Assembly (NCBI RefSeq): GCF_002127325.2
Contig: NC_035435.2
Location: forward strand, 126,206,526 to 126,270,525
Length of the DNA: 64,000 bases
From: Helianthus annuus
Lineage: Eukaryota > Streptophyta > Magnoliopsida > Asterales > Asteraceae
Reading direction: 5' to 3'
In this document: positions 53,813-64,000 of the stretch, piece after piece
Position numbering within the stretch: the first letter of the stretch is position 1
How the letters are laid out: each line of letters starts with the position of its first letter
The notes under the pieces: generated by a model
What the model was told of the DNA's origin: nothing
The model's database searches: none
The model's input: the letters and a program-made list of their open reading frames with translations, nothing else
Position numbers and translations under genes: made by a program

Positions 53813-55094
53813 ATGGCTGGTTCGGATGAAGCGAGTAGTCATCCGGTGGAAAACCACGATAACGCCAGAATCCAATTAACCGGTGCGGAGCTGCAAGCAC
53901 TAGTGGACAACGCCGTTACAAAAGCTTTGGAGAGGCAGAACAGTGAGTCCTCTGGGACCCAAAGTAGAACCCTGTCTACACCTCATTCCAGACCAAAAAC
54001 CCATTCTGAGGCTCATAGCAAACCACCCTCTGTCCAGCCTAAGTCCAAGAAGGATGTGTCCAAGAAAGATGACGATCGACACTCATCAAATGAGAACAGT
54101 GTTCACCCTAAAAAGATAGTGTCCGATGATGCACCCCGCGCCAAGGGTTGCACATATAAATACTTTGTTTTATGTAAGCCCCGAGATTTTACTGGGGAGA
54201 AGGGCGCTGTAGATTGCATGACCTGGCTGGATGAAATGGACACAGTTGTGGACATTAGTGGTTGTGCTGAAAGGGATATGGTATTTTGCATCCCAGTCAT
54301 TTAAGGGTGAAGCCCTAGAATGGTGGAGGTCATTAATCCAAGCCTCTGGAAAAGTTGCTTTGTACAACATGTCATGGGAGCAATTTGTTGCTCTCATCAA
54401 GGAAAATTACTGCCCTCAGCATGAGGTTGAAAAGATAGAGTCTGATTTTCTATCTCTGGTCATGAAGAACCTGGATTGCCAGGCGTACCTCACAAGTTTC
54501 AACACCTTGTCAAGATTGGTTCCGTACCTTGTGACCCCAGAACCCAAAAGGATCGCACGTTTCATTGGGGGTCTGGCCCCATAAATCAAAGCTAGCGTGA
54601 AGGTCTCTCGGCCCGCTACATTTAGATCCGTAGCTGATATATCTCTGTCTCTCACTCTGGATGCAGTGAGACAGAGATCATTGAGAAATGCTGACACCGA
54701 GAAGAGAAAGCGTGAAGATGATGGTTCACGACGCTCAGATAAGAAGCGAAAAGGAAGCAACGACCACAAGAAAGGGTCGGAATCCAAGAAGGGTGATCAA
54801 CAGTCAAGTGATAGGCCAAAGTGCAAGATCTGCAAGAAGCACCATTTTGGGAGGTGCAGGTTTGAGCAGAAATCCCAATCCCAGCCTAAGGCATGTGGGA
54901 TTTGCAAGTCCTCTGAGCACAGGACTCTTGAGTGCAAAAAGCTGAAAGATGCAACTTGTTATAGTTGCAATGAAAAAGGGCATATCAAGACCAACTGCCC
55001 AAAACTAGTGAAGAAAGCTGAGGAAGGGAAAAAGACCAACGCCAGGGTCTTTCAAATGAATGTTCAGGAGGCCATCAGAACGATAACGTCATAA
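53813..55094 (+). pseudogene. Tekay gag
   Basis: MAGSDEASSHPVENHDNARI starts at 53813; a basic Ser-rich stretch, then the capsid part CTYKYFVLCKPRDFTGEKGA and WLDEMDTVVDISGCAE. One extra T near 54,283 shifts the frame; it resumes as FASQSFKGEALEWWRSL, EQFVALIKENYCPQHEVEK and RIARFIGGLAP. TAA at 54582-54584 stands where the family has Glu. After it, in frame, VRQRSLRNADTEKRKRED, a Lys-rich stretch and three Cys-rich knuckles: CKICKKHHFGRC, CGICKSSEHRTLEC and CYSCNEKGHIKTNC. Two lesions in 1.3 kb. Confidence 0.9.
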
Positions 55095-55099
55095 CCGGT

Positions 55100-58000
55100 A
55101 CGTTTCTCATTAATGATGTTTTCGCAAGAGTGTTATTTGATTCTGGAGCAGATAAATCCTTTGTAGATAATAAGTTTTGTGAGTTGTTAAAATTACCTGT
55201 TAAAGCCTTAAGTGTGAAATATGAGGTGGAATTAGCTGATGGAACCATGGAAACAGTTTCGACTGTGTTAGATGGATGTGTCATATCCATTAGGAACCAC
55301 TCTTTTCCTCTTACCTTATTACCCTTTCAGCTAGCTGGATTCGACATAGTAATAGGCATGGATTGGTTATCGCGTAACCAAGCTCAGATTGTGTGCAACA
55401 AGAAGCAAGTGGTGATCAAGACTCCGTCTGGTGAACCACTTACCATTCAGGGAGATACTCGGCATGGATTGCCTGAGCAAGTGTCTATGCTAAAGGCATC
55501 CAGATGTTTGAAGAAGGGTTGTGTCATTTATATGGCACAGGTAACCATTGGTGAGGAAAGACCCAAGATTGAAGACATTCCAGTCATCTCTGACTACCCT
55601 GAAGTTTTCCCGGAGGAACTACCTGGTTTGCCACCAGATAGACAAGTGGAATTCAGAATCGACATCATTCCAGGAGCTGCACCTATTGCAAGAGCGCCTT
55701 ATAGGCTAGCACCAACAGAAATGAAAGAATTGAGAACGCAGCTAGATGATCTGCTAGCCAAAGGTTTTATTAGACCTAGTCCGTCTCCATGGGGAGCGCC
55801 AATTTTGTTCGTCAAGAAGAAAGATGGTTCTATGCGTTTATGCATCGATTACCGTGAGCTTAATAAGGTCACTATAAAGAATAGGTATCCTTTGCCCAGG
55901 ATCGACGATCTGTTCGATCAGTTGCAAGGAGCGAGCTACTTTTCCAAGATTGATCTAAGGTCAGGCTACCATCAATTGAAGGTCAAGGATGAAGATGTGC
56001 ACAAGACTGCATTTAGGACTCGTTATGGTCATTACGAGTTCCTAGTGATGCCCTTTGGGCTCACTAATGCACCTGCCGCATTCATGGATCTCATGAATCG
56101 CGTCTGCAAGCCGTATTTGGATAAATTTGTCATTGTCTTCATCGATGACATCCTCATCTACTCAAAAAGCCAAGCTGACCACGAGAAGCATTTTCGATGT
56201 ATTCTCAAGTTGCTTCATCAAGAAAAGCTCTATGCCAAATTTTCGAAGTGTGAATTTTGGCTTCGAGAAGTCCAATTCCTTGGACATGTAGTCAGTGAGC
56301 GTGGTATCCAAGTAGATCCCGCTAAAGTTGAAGCCGTCATGAACTGGCAAGAGCCGAAGACGCCTACGGAGATTCGCAGTTTCCTAGGACTGGCAGGATA
56401 CTACAGACGCTTTATCGAGAACTTTTCAAGAATTGCAGCACCCCTGACTTTGCTGACTCGCAAGAATAGCAAATTCAATTGGGGGCCTAAGCAGCAAGAG
56501 TCATTCGACATTTTGAAGCAAAAGTTGAGTAACGCACCAGTGTTGACGTTACCTGAAGGAATTGATGAATTCGTGGTCTATTGTGATGCATCACACACCG
56601 GAATGGGTTGTGTGTTAATGCAAAAAGGCAAGGTCATTGCCTACGCTTCACGACAATTAAAAGTGCATGAAAAGAATTACACCACTCATGATTTGGAGTT
56701 GGGTGCCGTTGTATTTGCACTAAAACTATGGAGGAACTACTTGTATGGGACTAAGTGTGTGATCTATTCTGATCACAAAAGCCTTCAGCATCTGTTCAAT
56801 CGGAAGGATTTGAATATGAGGCAGCGACGTTGGATGGAAACTCTGAACGATTATGACTGTGAAATAAGATACCATCCAGGCAAGGCCAACGTAGTCGCAG
56901 ATGCCTTGAGCAGAAAAGAAAGAGTGAAACCAATAAGGATCAATGCCAAGAGCATTGAAATCAAGAACAGTCTGAATGAAAGGTTGTTAGCTACACAGAA
57001 GGAAGCTGTGTCAGAAGCTAACTATCCTAATGAAAAGCTAGGGGTAACTGAAGAACAGTTATCCTATGACAAGGACGGAATCCTGAGATTAAATGGAAGG
57101 ATATGGGTTCCTGTTTATGGAGGACTTCGAGACGTTATCCTTCAGGAAGCCCACAGTTCCAGATATTCCGTTCATCCTGGAGCGGATAAGATGTACCAGG
57201 ATGTGAAGGCGAATTATTGGTGGATAGGCTTGAAGAAGTCTATAGCTACCCATGTAGCCAAATGTCTGACGTGTGCTCAAGTCAAGGCTGAGCATCAAAA
57301 GCCGCCAGGTTTGCTACAACAGCCTGAAATTCCCACCTGGAAATGGGAAATGGTGATGATGGATTTCATCACCAAGTTGCCTAAGACACAGAAGGGAAAT
57401 GACACTATTTGGGTGATAGTTGATAGACTGACTAAGTCAGCACATTTCCTACCCATTAAGGAGACTTACAGTTCGGACATGTTGGCCCAACTGTATGTTG
57501 ATAAAATCATATCCCTGCATGGGGTACCAGTATCTATTATCTCTGATAGGGATACTAGATACACATCACACTTTTGGAAGGGTTTCCAACAGTCTCTGGG
57601 TGCGCAATTAAATTTTAGTACGGCTTACCATCCTCAGACGGATGGGCAAAGTGAGCGTACCATTCAAACCCTGGAAGACATGCTGCGTGCATGTGTGATT
57701 GATTTAGGAGGTAACTGGGATAGGCACCTACCTTTGATCGAGTTCTCCTATAATAATAGCTATCATACCAGCATTCAGGCTGCGCCTTTTGAGGCATTAT
57801 ATGGTAGAAAGTGCAGAACGCCCATTTGTTGGGCAGAAGTAGGAGACACTCAATTATCAGGTCCTGATTTAGTCTTTGAGACAACGGACAAGATTGTCCA
57901 GATTCGCGATCGCCTAAAAGCTGCCCGAGATAGGTAGAAAAGCTATGCTGATAAAAGGTGAAAACCTCTCAAGTTCGAGGTTGGTGATAAAGTTCTGCTT

Positions 58001-58400
58001 AAGGTATCACCTTGGAAGGGGGTGATGCGATTTGGTAAGAAAGGTAAGTTAAGCCCGAGGTACATAGGACCGTTCGAGGTTACCGAATGTGTAGGATCAG
58101 TGGCTTATAAGTTGAACTTACCTGAAGAGCTCAGTGATGTTCACAATGTGTTCCACATCTACAATCTGAAGAAATGTCTAGCTGATGAATCACTAGTCAT
58201 ACCACACACAGATGTGCATATAGACGAGAGCTTGAAATTTGTGGAAAAACCTGTGTCGATTGAGGATCGACAGGTAAAGAAGCTTTGAAGGAAGTATGTT
58301 CCTATTGTCAAGGTCAAATGGGATGGCCGTAGAGGTCCCCGATTATATGTGGGAGTTAGAGTCCACAATGAAAGAAAAATACCCTCAATTGTTTCAATAA
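55100..58400 (+). pseudogene. Tekay pol: protease, RT, RNase H, integrase, chromodomain-like tail
   Basis: One frame, open 55,100-57,934. Protease [12 protein letters not shown] at 55,134. [37 protein letters not shown] and the catalytic FIDDILIYS at about 56,140. RNase [35 protein letters not shown] and [15 protein letters not shown]. Integrase: zinc [25 protein letters not shown], then [23 protein letters not shown] and [12 protein letters not shown] (D, D, E). Stops TAG 57935 and TGA 57959 and 58286 interrupt the C-terminal part (KFEVGDKVLLKVSPWKG, PRYIGPFEV, HNVFHIYNLKKC); a shift near 58,345 precedes the end KYPQLFQ. Catalytic residues are all intact; the tail is not. Confidence 0.95.
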
Positions 58401-58419
58401 ATCTCGAGGTCGAGATTTC

Positions 58420-58436
58420 TTTTAAGGGGGTGAGGA
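58420..58436 (+). promoter_or_regulatory. Polypurine tract of the Tekay element
   Basis: TTTTAAGGGGGTGAGGA directly before the 3' LTR start. Confidence 0.8.
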
Positions 58437-58992
58437 TGTAACACCTCGAAAATTCTTGCCCAATAAAATAAAGACACGTGTCATGAGACAAACGTGTCAG
58501 GAACCCGGATCAAATAAAAAGATATATGGTAGGATTTTAAAGAGGGCGTCATGTTATTAAAAATACCTCTGAACGACCCAAGGGCGACATGTTATTAAAA
58601 CACCTCTGAGCGACCCGAATCATAAATCCCAAGATCCTTAAATCATTATGATAAGCATCTGATATTAGCCGGTTGTTTTAAATAAATAAAATCCCATCTT
58701 AGATGGAAAATCTGATTTCTAGAATAATGTTGTAAACATTTGAAAGTTGGATTCTTGTTTTGAGAAACTAAATTCAATAAGAATTCATGTCCCTATGTTT
58801 CGACACTTTCTAAAGCTTGTCACAAGAAGCCAAATGGTGTAAGGGCATGCAAAGCATGCAAAGGCTGAACAAGGGACCCTCCTACTGCAGTAAAAGCATG
58901 AAAATTCGGAGTCCACGATGTTGCATGGTCAAGGCTTGAAATTTTTAAAATTTTTGGTTCTGGTCAACGGTTATGGACTGTAAGGCCCTAGG

Positions 58993-59122
58993 CTTACGGT
59001 CCGTAAGGTGCATACCTGGGCGATTTCAGCAAAGGTCGGTTACGGACCGTAACCATCTCAGCATACGGTCCGCAAGAGCTGTATACGGACCGCAAGAGCT
59101 TAGGCTTACGGTCCGTAAGCCT
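58993..59122. repeat. Palindrome array upstream of the Tekay TATA box
   Basis: CTTACGGTCCGTAAG (58993-59007), GGTTACGGACCGTAACC (59038-59054), two imperfect ATACGGNCCGCAAG copies (about 59,063 and 59,083) and a 21-bp palindrome with arms AGGCTTACGG/CCGTAAGCCT (59102-59122). The core (T/A)ACGG(T/A)CCG(T/C)AA is constant. Confidence 0.9.
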
Positions 59123-59293
59123 GTCGCTGGCAGCAGAAAATGGACAGCTGCCTGTTCAGCCTGTTGCACCGACTTAATGTTATGGTTTTCGAAACCAGGG
59201 ACTTGCTAGGCAGTATTTAGCCACATAGGGGCACCTGGAACCATCTCACATCAATTGTAGGGTCACTTGGCATGATCTTGAGCCATGAGGTTC

Positions 59294-59303
59294 ACTATAT
59301 AAG
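59294..59303 (+). promoter_or_regulatory. TATA box in the Tekay 3' LTR
   Basis: CTATATAAGG, about 170 bp after the palindrome array. The equivalent position in the 5' LTR has been deleted. Confidence 0.6.
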
Positions 59304-62049
59304 GAGCTTGAGTTGTGAACTTTAGTCTTGCTCACTTGGAACTTTTATTCAAGACTTCTCTGGAGCTCCTGGACAGCAACAAATCTTTCTTAGGCTCCAT
59401 AAGCATTCTTAGGACTCTTGTAAGTATCCTTAACCTCCCTTAATCCATTTTAGCTTAGTTAATTAGCTAAAAGTCAAACCATCGTAATTAAGGTTTGACT
59501 TCGAGATTAGTCCATAATTACTCAGTCAAATCTCGAATTAAAAATACCTAAAAGTAGGTAATTGTGTGGGTAACAAACCCTTAAAAGGGTATTTCCAGAT
59601 TCCCACTCTAACCATGTTAATTGTCGAGTCAAAGTATACTTTAAAAGGTCAACAGAATGCTTAAATCCAAATTAACTCATAATTAGCAATGTAGGATACA
59701 TGCAACCTGTTTGATCATTAATATAACTTGGTAACTAATGTAAGAAGATGTCCCAACATGTTCAACTCGACAATTTTCTGTTTAGACACGGTTTGGAACC
59801 GAAAGTCGCATAGTTTGACTTTCGCTTTGACTTTCAGTTCTGACCCGTTTTATTCAAGTTTAGGATTGCCTTAGAGCTCCTTTTGGACCTAGTTACATGT
59901 TAGTATAACCCTCTATGATTATACGGCTTGGTTCACTAGTTGTCTAATTATTATGCAAGTTTCCGTTAAATGCCATATGTTAACCATTATGCCCAAATAT
60001 CCATAAAATGTGATTTTTGAAAATATGAAAGGGTAAACATCTTAGTCACTGAATTATAAACTTGTACCAAAAATTTGACTTCAGTTTGAGGTCTAGATTA
60101 AGAGTTATGCTCATTAGCGTAATTAGAAGCTTTCTTAATAAGTAAATAGCATAATTAGCATGTAGCCTATCTAAACCCAAATTTAATGTCAAACTTTATA
60201 CCCACTTATATATAATAATATTTTGGGATTTTTAAAGATTTTTATTTATTTTTAGGCTGAGCATAACTTAGAGTTTTAAGCTTATTTCAGTAATTGCCGG
60301 TTTTGCCCTTTTGGGCCATAAAACGAGTTTTATAGATCCTTTTGACCCCAAACATTTTTCTACTGATTTATTATGTTAAATATATTATTTTGAGCCTGCT
60401 GAAATTATAAAAATATCAGCTTTTCTTTTAAAACCCGGAAATGGCTCCAAATCGTCTTTTTAGGCATTTTTACGACATAGTATGTATTAAAACTAGTTTG
60501 TATATATAAGAGTTGATACCTACTGATATATTTAGGAAAATTTTATATTATAACAGTAAACTAAGGTTTCACACTCAGGTTTCCAGTTTTGACCTTTTAG
60601 GCTTATGTGAAATTACCAAAATGCCCTTTCGGTGCATGAAATGGTTATAATTAATAAAATTCACATATATTTAATACCCTACTGTTATAACATAGTAAAC
60701 TAAGTATATTTACTGATTTATTCAGATATGTAACTCAGATTACTAGTTCAACTCTATTTTACCCTTTAAAATGACCAAAACGTCCTTATGAGGCATAATT
60801 TGAGTTTAAACTTATTATGGGCATAACTGGACATACCTTACTCGTATCACAACATATTTAGTGCATATAATCTCAGGGAACTTGTATATGATTTATATGG
60901 TTAACCGTTACGCACTTTCGCGTTCGGATCGGCTTATGTAACTAGTTTACGCGTATTAGCCGAAACGGGTCAAACCATATCATCTTTGTCTCAAAATCCA
61001 GAAAGTGTTTAGTTTACCCATATTATACAAGTCTCCAAACTTGTTGGGTCTAAATCACATTCCTTCCCGGTTTTCGCCTTTCATGCGATTAAACCGCATT
61101 TATTTTTTAAACTAACCGGTCTAAGCTTAGGCTAAGTAAAAGACCCGTTAGGATTCTAATAGGTTATTATAAACCTGCGTTCCAGAATAGGGGACCCAGT
61201 AAAAGATACTTGCACTTGCTTGTTGTGGTTGTTACTTGCTCAGGTAAATACTTTTAACTTATTTTCCCTTATACGGGCTTGGGGTACGGTATATAAAATA
61301 CCGCTTGGTCGGGCAATTGACCCCTACTCATTAGTAGTTGGGTACTATCAATGTGACCCGTTTAAAAATTGGTTTTGTTTGTTTTACGCCTTTGTGAGTT
61401 TAATGACCATGTCCCGGATATCCTTGGCATCATTCATGAAATGGCCACGACCTTGACACGCGGGTGTAGGCGTACACCTGACAATGTGTCCATAATTATT
61501 AAGGTATAACCGTTGGTTTCCCGCAACGGTTTTATACTATGTGGTGTGTCTATTAATCTTAAACTCGGCACGAACCGGGCGACTGAACGCGTAACAATCA
61601 TTTAATTCTTTTACAAGTTTATAATTGATTAATTATCCCAAGTTATAAAAAGTTTTGTGCCATGTGCATTCAAATCAATTTTAAAACCTTTTCAAAATGA
61701 GTCAGTTAAATTGTATTTACCAGTGTAAACTGACGTATTTTCCCCAAAAAGATTAAGTGCAGGTTCTACACGTAAGAGGCTGGCTACTCCTTAGCATCGT
61801 TAGAGTCTCGCAAGCTTGGATGCCATTATCTGTTGAACAGTTTTCTCCTTTTTATTTTGATCCGCCTATGGTTCTATTTCAGCTACATTGTGATACTTGG
61901 ATATTACATTTTGTTTGGTTGAAATAAATCTATCTTTATGCTTCCGCTGTGCATTATAATTTGTGTTGTTTGACTATGATGATATCAACTACGTCACGAT
62001 ACTCCCCCACCGGGCCCACCGGTCACACGTGGAAATTTGGGGTGTGACA

Positions 62050-62516
62050 GGAGAAAATTCAGAAACCCTGATTGAACCACTGTCAGACCCTTGGTCCAAA
62101 GAAAACAAAGAAAAAGAGGAAGAGAAGAAAGAAAGAAAGTAAGAAAGAAAGAAATTAGAGCTGATGAAGAAGGTGATCATCAATGTGATTGTGCCATGAT
62201 AGCTGCTGCAAGCTGTACAGCCCAACTGCTCTGGCTTCAAAATCAGTTGCTGGATTTTGGTATCACTGCCTTGAAGACACCACTCATGTTAGACAGCCAG
62301 GCAGCAGAAAATATTATCAAAAATCCAGTTTCTCATTCAACCAAAAAACACATTGACATCAGACATCACTTTGTGAGGGATTGTTATGAAAAAGGTTTGA
62401 TTTCTCTGCATCATGTTCCAACTAAGGATCAGCTGGCAGATGTGCTGACCAAAGCATTAGACACATCCACCTTTGAAAGCTTGATCTCTAGGATTAGCAT
62501 GCTAAACATGGAATAA
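62050..62516 (+). pseudogene. End of Copia RT/RNase H, continuing the element at 48752
   Basis: After the chromovirus LTR a linker (ENSETLIEPLSDPWSKENK, then a GAAAGAAAG repeat) leads to the RNase H end: CDCAMIAAASCTAQLLWLQN, LMLDSQAAENIIKNPVSHS, KKHIDIRHHFVRDCYEKGLI and TKDQLADVLTKALDTSTFES, stop at 62514-62516. The order fits the plus-strand Copia whose gag is at 49646. Confidence 0.8.
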
Positions 62517-63062
62517 CAGGCAAAATCCTGTTTTTCTATGAATAAAAGCATTAAAATGTTTTCAGAAAATCAAAAATCCATCCTTAAAAATAGCTAAAAA
62601 TGAATTTTTCATTAAATCCTTAAAAGTCTGCCATAACCATTGTTGAGTTCAAAAGTCTGATCTACTTCAAAAGTCTGTCCACTGCTGAAAGTCATCCCCT
62701 GTTCTCTTATTCCTTTGATAAGCATTGTTGTTCAAAATTAGTGTTGTATCCACTGATGTGCTATCCACTAATAGAAAAAATCATCCACTGTCTTCATTAC
62801 CGTTGCAACCCCTGCCTTCATCCATAGTTTTCGTAAAAGTATTGTCCTTCACTTCATCAGGGGATGGCACGTGGACATAGTGGTCAAACCTTTTGTAACC
62901 GCTGCCACGTCAGCATTCACTTTTTCTCCATAAAACCCCCTTTCAAAACCCCAATCAGGTTTTACTGTCGAATTGAATTCGTAAAAATTCTCTTCTCAAA
63001 GCAGTTTTCATCACATTTTATCAAATTCCTTCACAAAATTTCTTCGATCGTCTTCTCCAAAA
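62517..63062 (+). other. Noncoding spacer between Copia pol and the 3' ORF
   Basis: About 550 bp with CTGATC/CCACTG/TCATCC words like those in the element's LTR. No frame. The T-rich stretch before 63063 could be an untranslated leader of the second ORF. Confidence 0.4.
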
Positions 63063-64000
63063 ATGACCAAATCGAAGTCTTCCGCAAAATCCACCACAAA
63101 ATCATCTTCAAAAGAAGCCTCTCAAAAGGCTAAACCCACAGAAATTCCACACAAACCTTCTCACAATCTTCTGGGTCTTCTCACAAAACCCGGCACCACA
63201 GATGCTTTCGATTCCATCCTCGATATGATCACTGCTTCTAAGTACAAAACTTTGTTCACAGCAGAAGCACCAATTTATTTGACGACCCAAAGAGAGTTTT
63301 GGAAAAATGCAACCCTTGAAAAACAAGGTGAGACTGTCACTACCATTAACTCTTCTCTAAAGGGTAAAGCTGTCAAAATCACACCACAATCCATCTCGGA
63401 AGTCTTTGAACTCAATGATCAGGAAGGTAGAATTTTTTTCCCAAAAATGAGTTAAAAATTGACTTCATTGAAAGAGGGTATGCAGATACAATGATGAAGA
63501 GGGATACCTTACAAAAAGGTTACTTCCCTCCTGCAACAAGATTTTTATTCCATACCCTGCTAATGTGTGTTTCAAATAAAACAACTTCTTTTAACGAAAT
63601 ACCATTAAAAATTCAAAATCTGGGATATGCTATTCTTCAAGATGAAGATTTCAATTATTCTCAGGAAATTTTTAATGATTTAGTTAAAACTGTTGAAAAT
63701 AAGTCATTCTTACTGTTTCCAAGATTTCTAAGTTATTATTTTGAAAAGAAATTTAGTAAGGATGATATTTCTACAATAAACCAAGGTGAATCTTTTCAAA
63801 TGCACAGCTTAACTGCTGAAACTTTTACAAGAATGTCAACACCTTGCAAAACACAAGCAGAGGTGCCTGAGCAGAATTTAGCAGCAAACACTGCTCCTCA
63901 GGTATCTGCTGCTGAGCCCACTGCTCAAGGTGATCAAAGCAGCAGAACAACTGCTTTGAAACCCACACCTACAATTCCCAAAAAGCCAAAACAAAAGAAA
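63063..64000 (+). pseudogene. Extra ORF downstream of pol in the Copia element (one frameshift, partial)
   Basis: Starts MTKSKSSAKSTTKSSSKEAS at 63063, a Lys/Ser-rich front, then AFDSILDMITASKYKTLFTA, IYLTTQREFWKNATLEKQGE and ITPQSISEVFELNDQEGRIF. A run of seven T at about 63,430-63,436 shifts the frame by one (stop at 63455); the next frame continues as NELKIDFIERGYADTMMKRD, KGYFPPATRFLFHTLLMCVS, EIPLKIQNLGYAILQDEDF and a Gln/Ala/Thr-rich end, open to the edge. I recall this arrangement (an F-W..ATA and FP..F..H-L domain) from ORFs beside Copia elements in daisy-family genomes, where it follows or precedes pol. Function unknown; no membrane segment, so not an obvious envelope. Confidence 0.65.

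Larger units (their letters stand above)
50542..62049 (+). mobile_element. Tekay-type Ty3/gypsy chromovirus, 5' LTR truncated
   Basis: 11.5 kb: LTR remnant, primer site, extra P/Q-rich ORF, hairpin array, gag with zinc knuckles, one pol frame (protease-RT-RNase H-integrase with chromodomain-like tail), polypurine tract and a full 3.6-kb LTR. The remnant (864 bp) matches the last 864 bp of the 3' LTR with about 17 substitutions and no length change by eye, so insertion is fairly recent. Left target duplication is deleted. Confidence 0.9.
58437..62049 (+). repeat. 3' LTR of the Tekay element, 3.6 kb
   Basis: TGTAACACCTCGAAAATTC to GGGGTGTGACA. A palindrome array at 58,993-59,122 lies upstream of a TATA box (59,294-59,303). 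The remainder is AT-rich with no coding frame. After 62049 the Copia element resumes. Confidence 0.9.
48752..64000 (+). mobile_element. Copia element with extra 3' ORF, split by a Tekay element, open to the right
   Basis: 5' LTR 48752-49480, primer site, gag (to 50541), then the inserted chromovirus, then the RNase H end (62,150-62,516) and a further ORF from 63063. Protease, integrase and most of RT are missing, apparently removed by the deletion that also truncated the chromovirus LTR. The 3' LTR lies beyond the window. Confidence 0.75.

Overview
This is plant nuclear DNA, very probably from a dicot of the daisy family (Asteraceae). The evidence is a GT-AG/GC-AG intron style, TATAAATA-type promoters inside LTRs, plant-only domains (DOG1), and a dense nest of plant transposons. 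The family guess rests on my recollection that the extra Tekay ORF and the Copia 3' ORF look like predicted proteins from daisy-family genomes; it is inference. No microbial, rRNA, tRNA or CRISPR feature was seen. Almost nothing in the window is an ordinary host gene.

Host genes: two paralogous DOG1-domain genes lie about 32 kb apart in the same orientation (exons 1648-2104 and 3049-3405; exons 33893-34292 + 41341-41399 and 42187-42522). When the lesions are discounted, both first exons are exactly 459 nt and the intron is phase 0. Both are broken: copy 1 by a 2-bp deletion, copy 2 by an early TAG and a 7-kb insertion. Comparing the two copies gives natural empty sites for several insertions.

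Layout: 1-1150, the 5' end of a minus-strand Tat-like Ty3/gypsy element running off the left edge. 1648-3942, DOG1 copy 1 with CACTA-like and Mutator-like MITEs in its intron and a PIF/Harbinger MITE just downstream. 4085-8696, a complete but decayed Ty1/Copia element with 150-bp LTRs. 9353-22735, a minus-strand SIRE/Maximus-like Copia element, carrying a 1.1-kb solo LTR which itself carries a 3.2-kb gypsy solo LTR. 22741-23901, a probable further gypsy LTR. 24187-26913, two hAT elements around a CACTA remnant. 27165 to about 33.5 kb, a PIF/Harbinger element with transposase, split by a complete Mutator-like element (28998-33396). 33893-42522, DOG1 copy 2 split by a gag-only Copia element arranged LTR-internal-LTR-internal-LTR (34293-41335), which itself carries a 2.16-kb solo LTR (37175-39332). 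43-47.2 kb, repeats, a hAT element and LTR-like noncoding DNA. 47.4-48.75 kb, a decayed Copia fragment. 48752-64000, a plus-strand Copia element with an extra 3' ORF running off the right edge, into which a Tekay-type chromovirus (50542-62049) has inserted; one deletion removed most of the Copia pol and the left part of the Tekay 5' LTR.

Nothing here acts as a pathway; what links the parts is the insertion history, which target-site duplications and duplicate copies let one read. The observations I would follow first are a covarying hairpin array in the Tekay leader (52844-52979), palindrome arrays upstream of the TATA box in gypsy LTRs, the three-LTR gag-only element, a Cys/Pro-repeat ORF convergent to the Mutator transposase, and a set of reading frames that are broken only at homopolymers.
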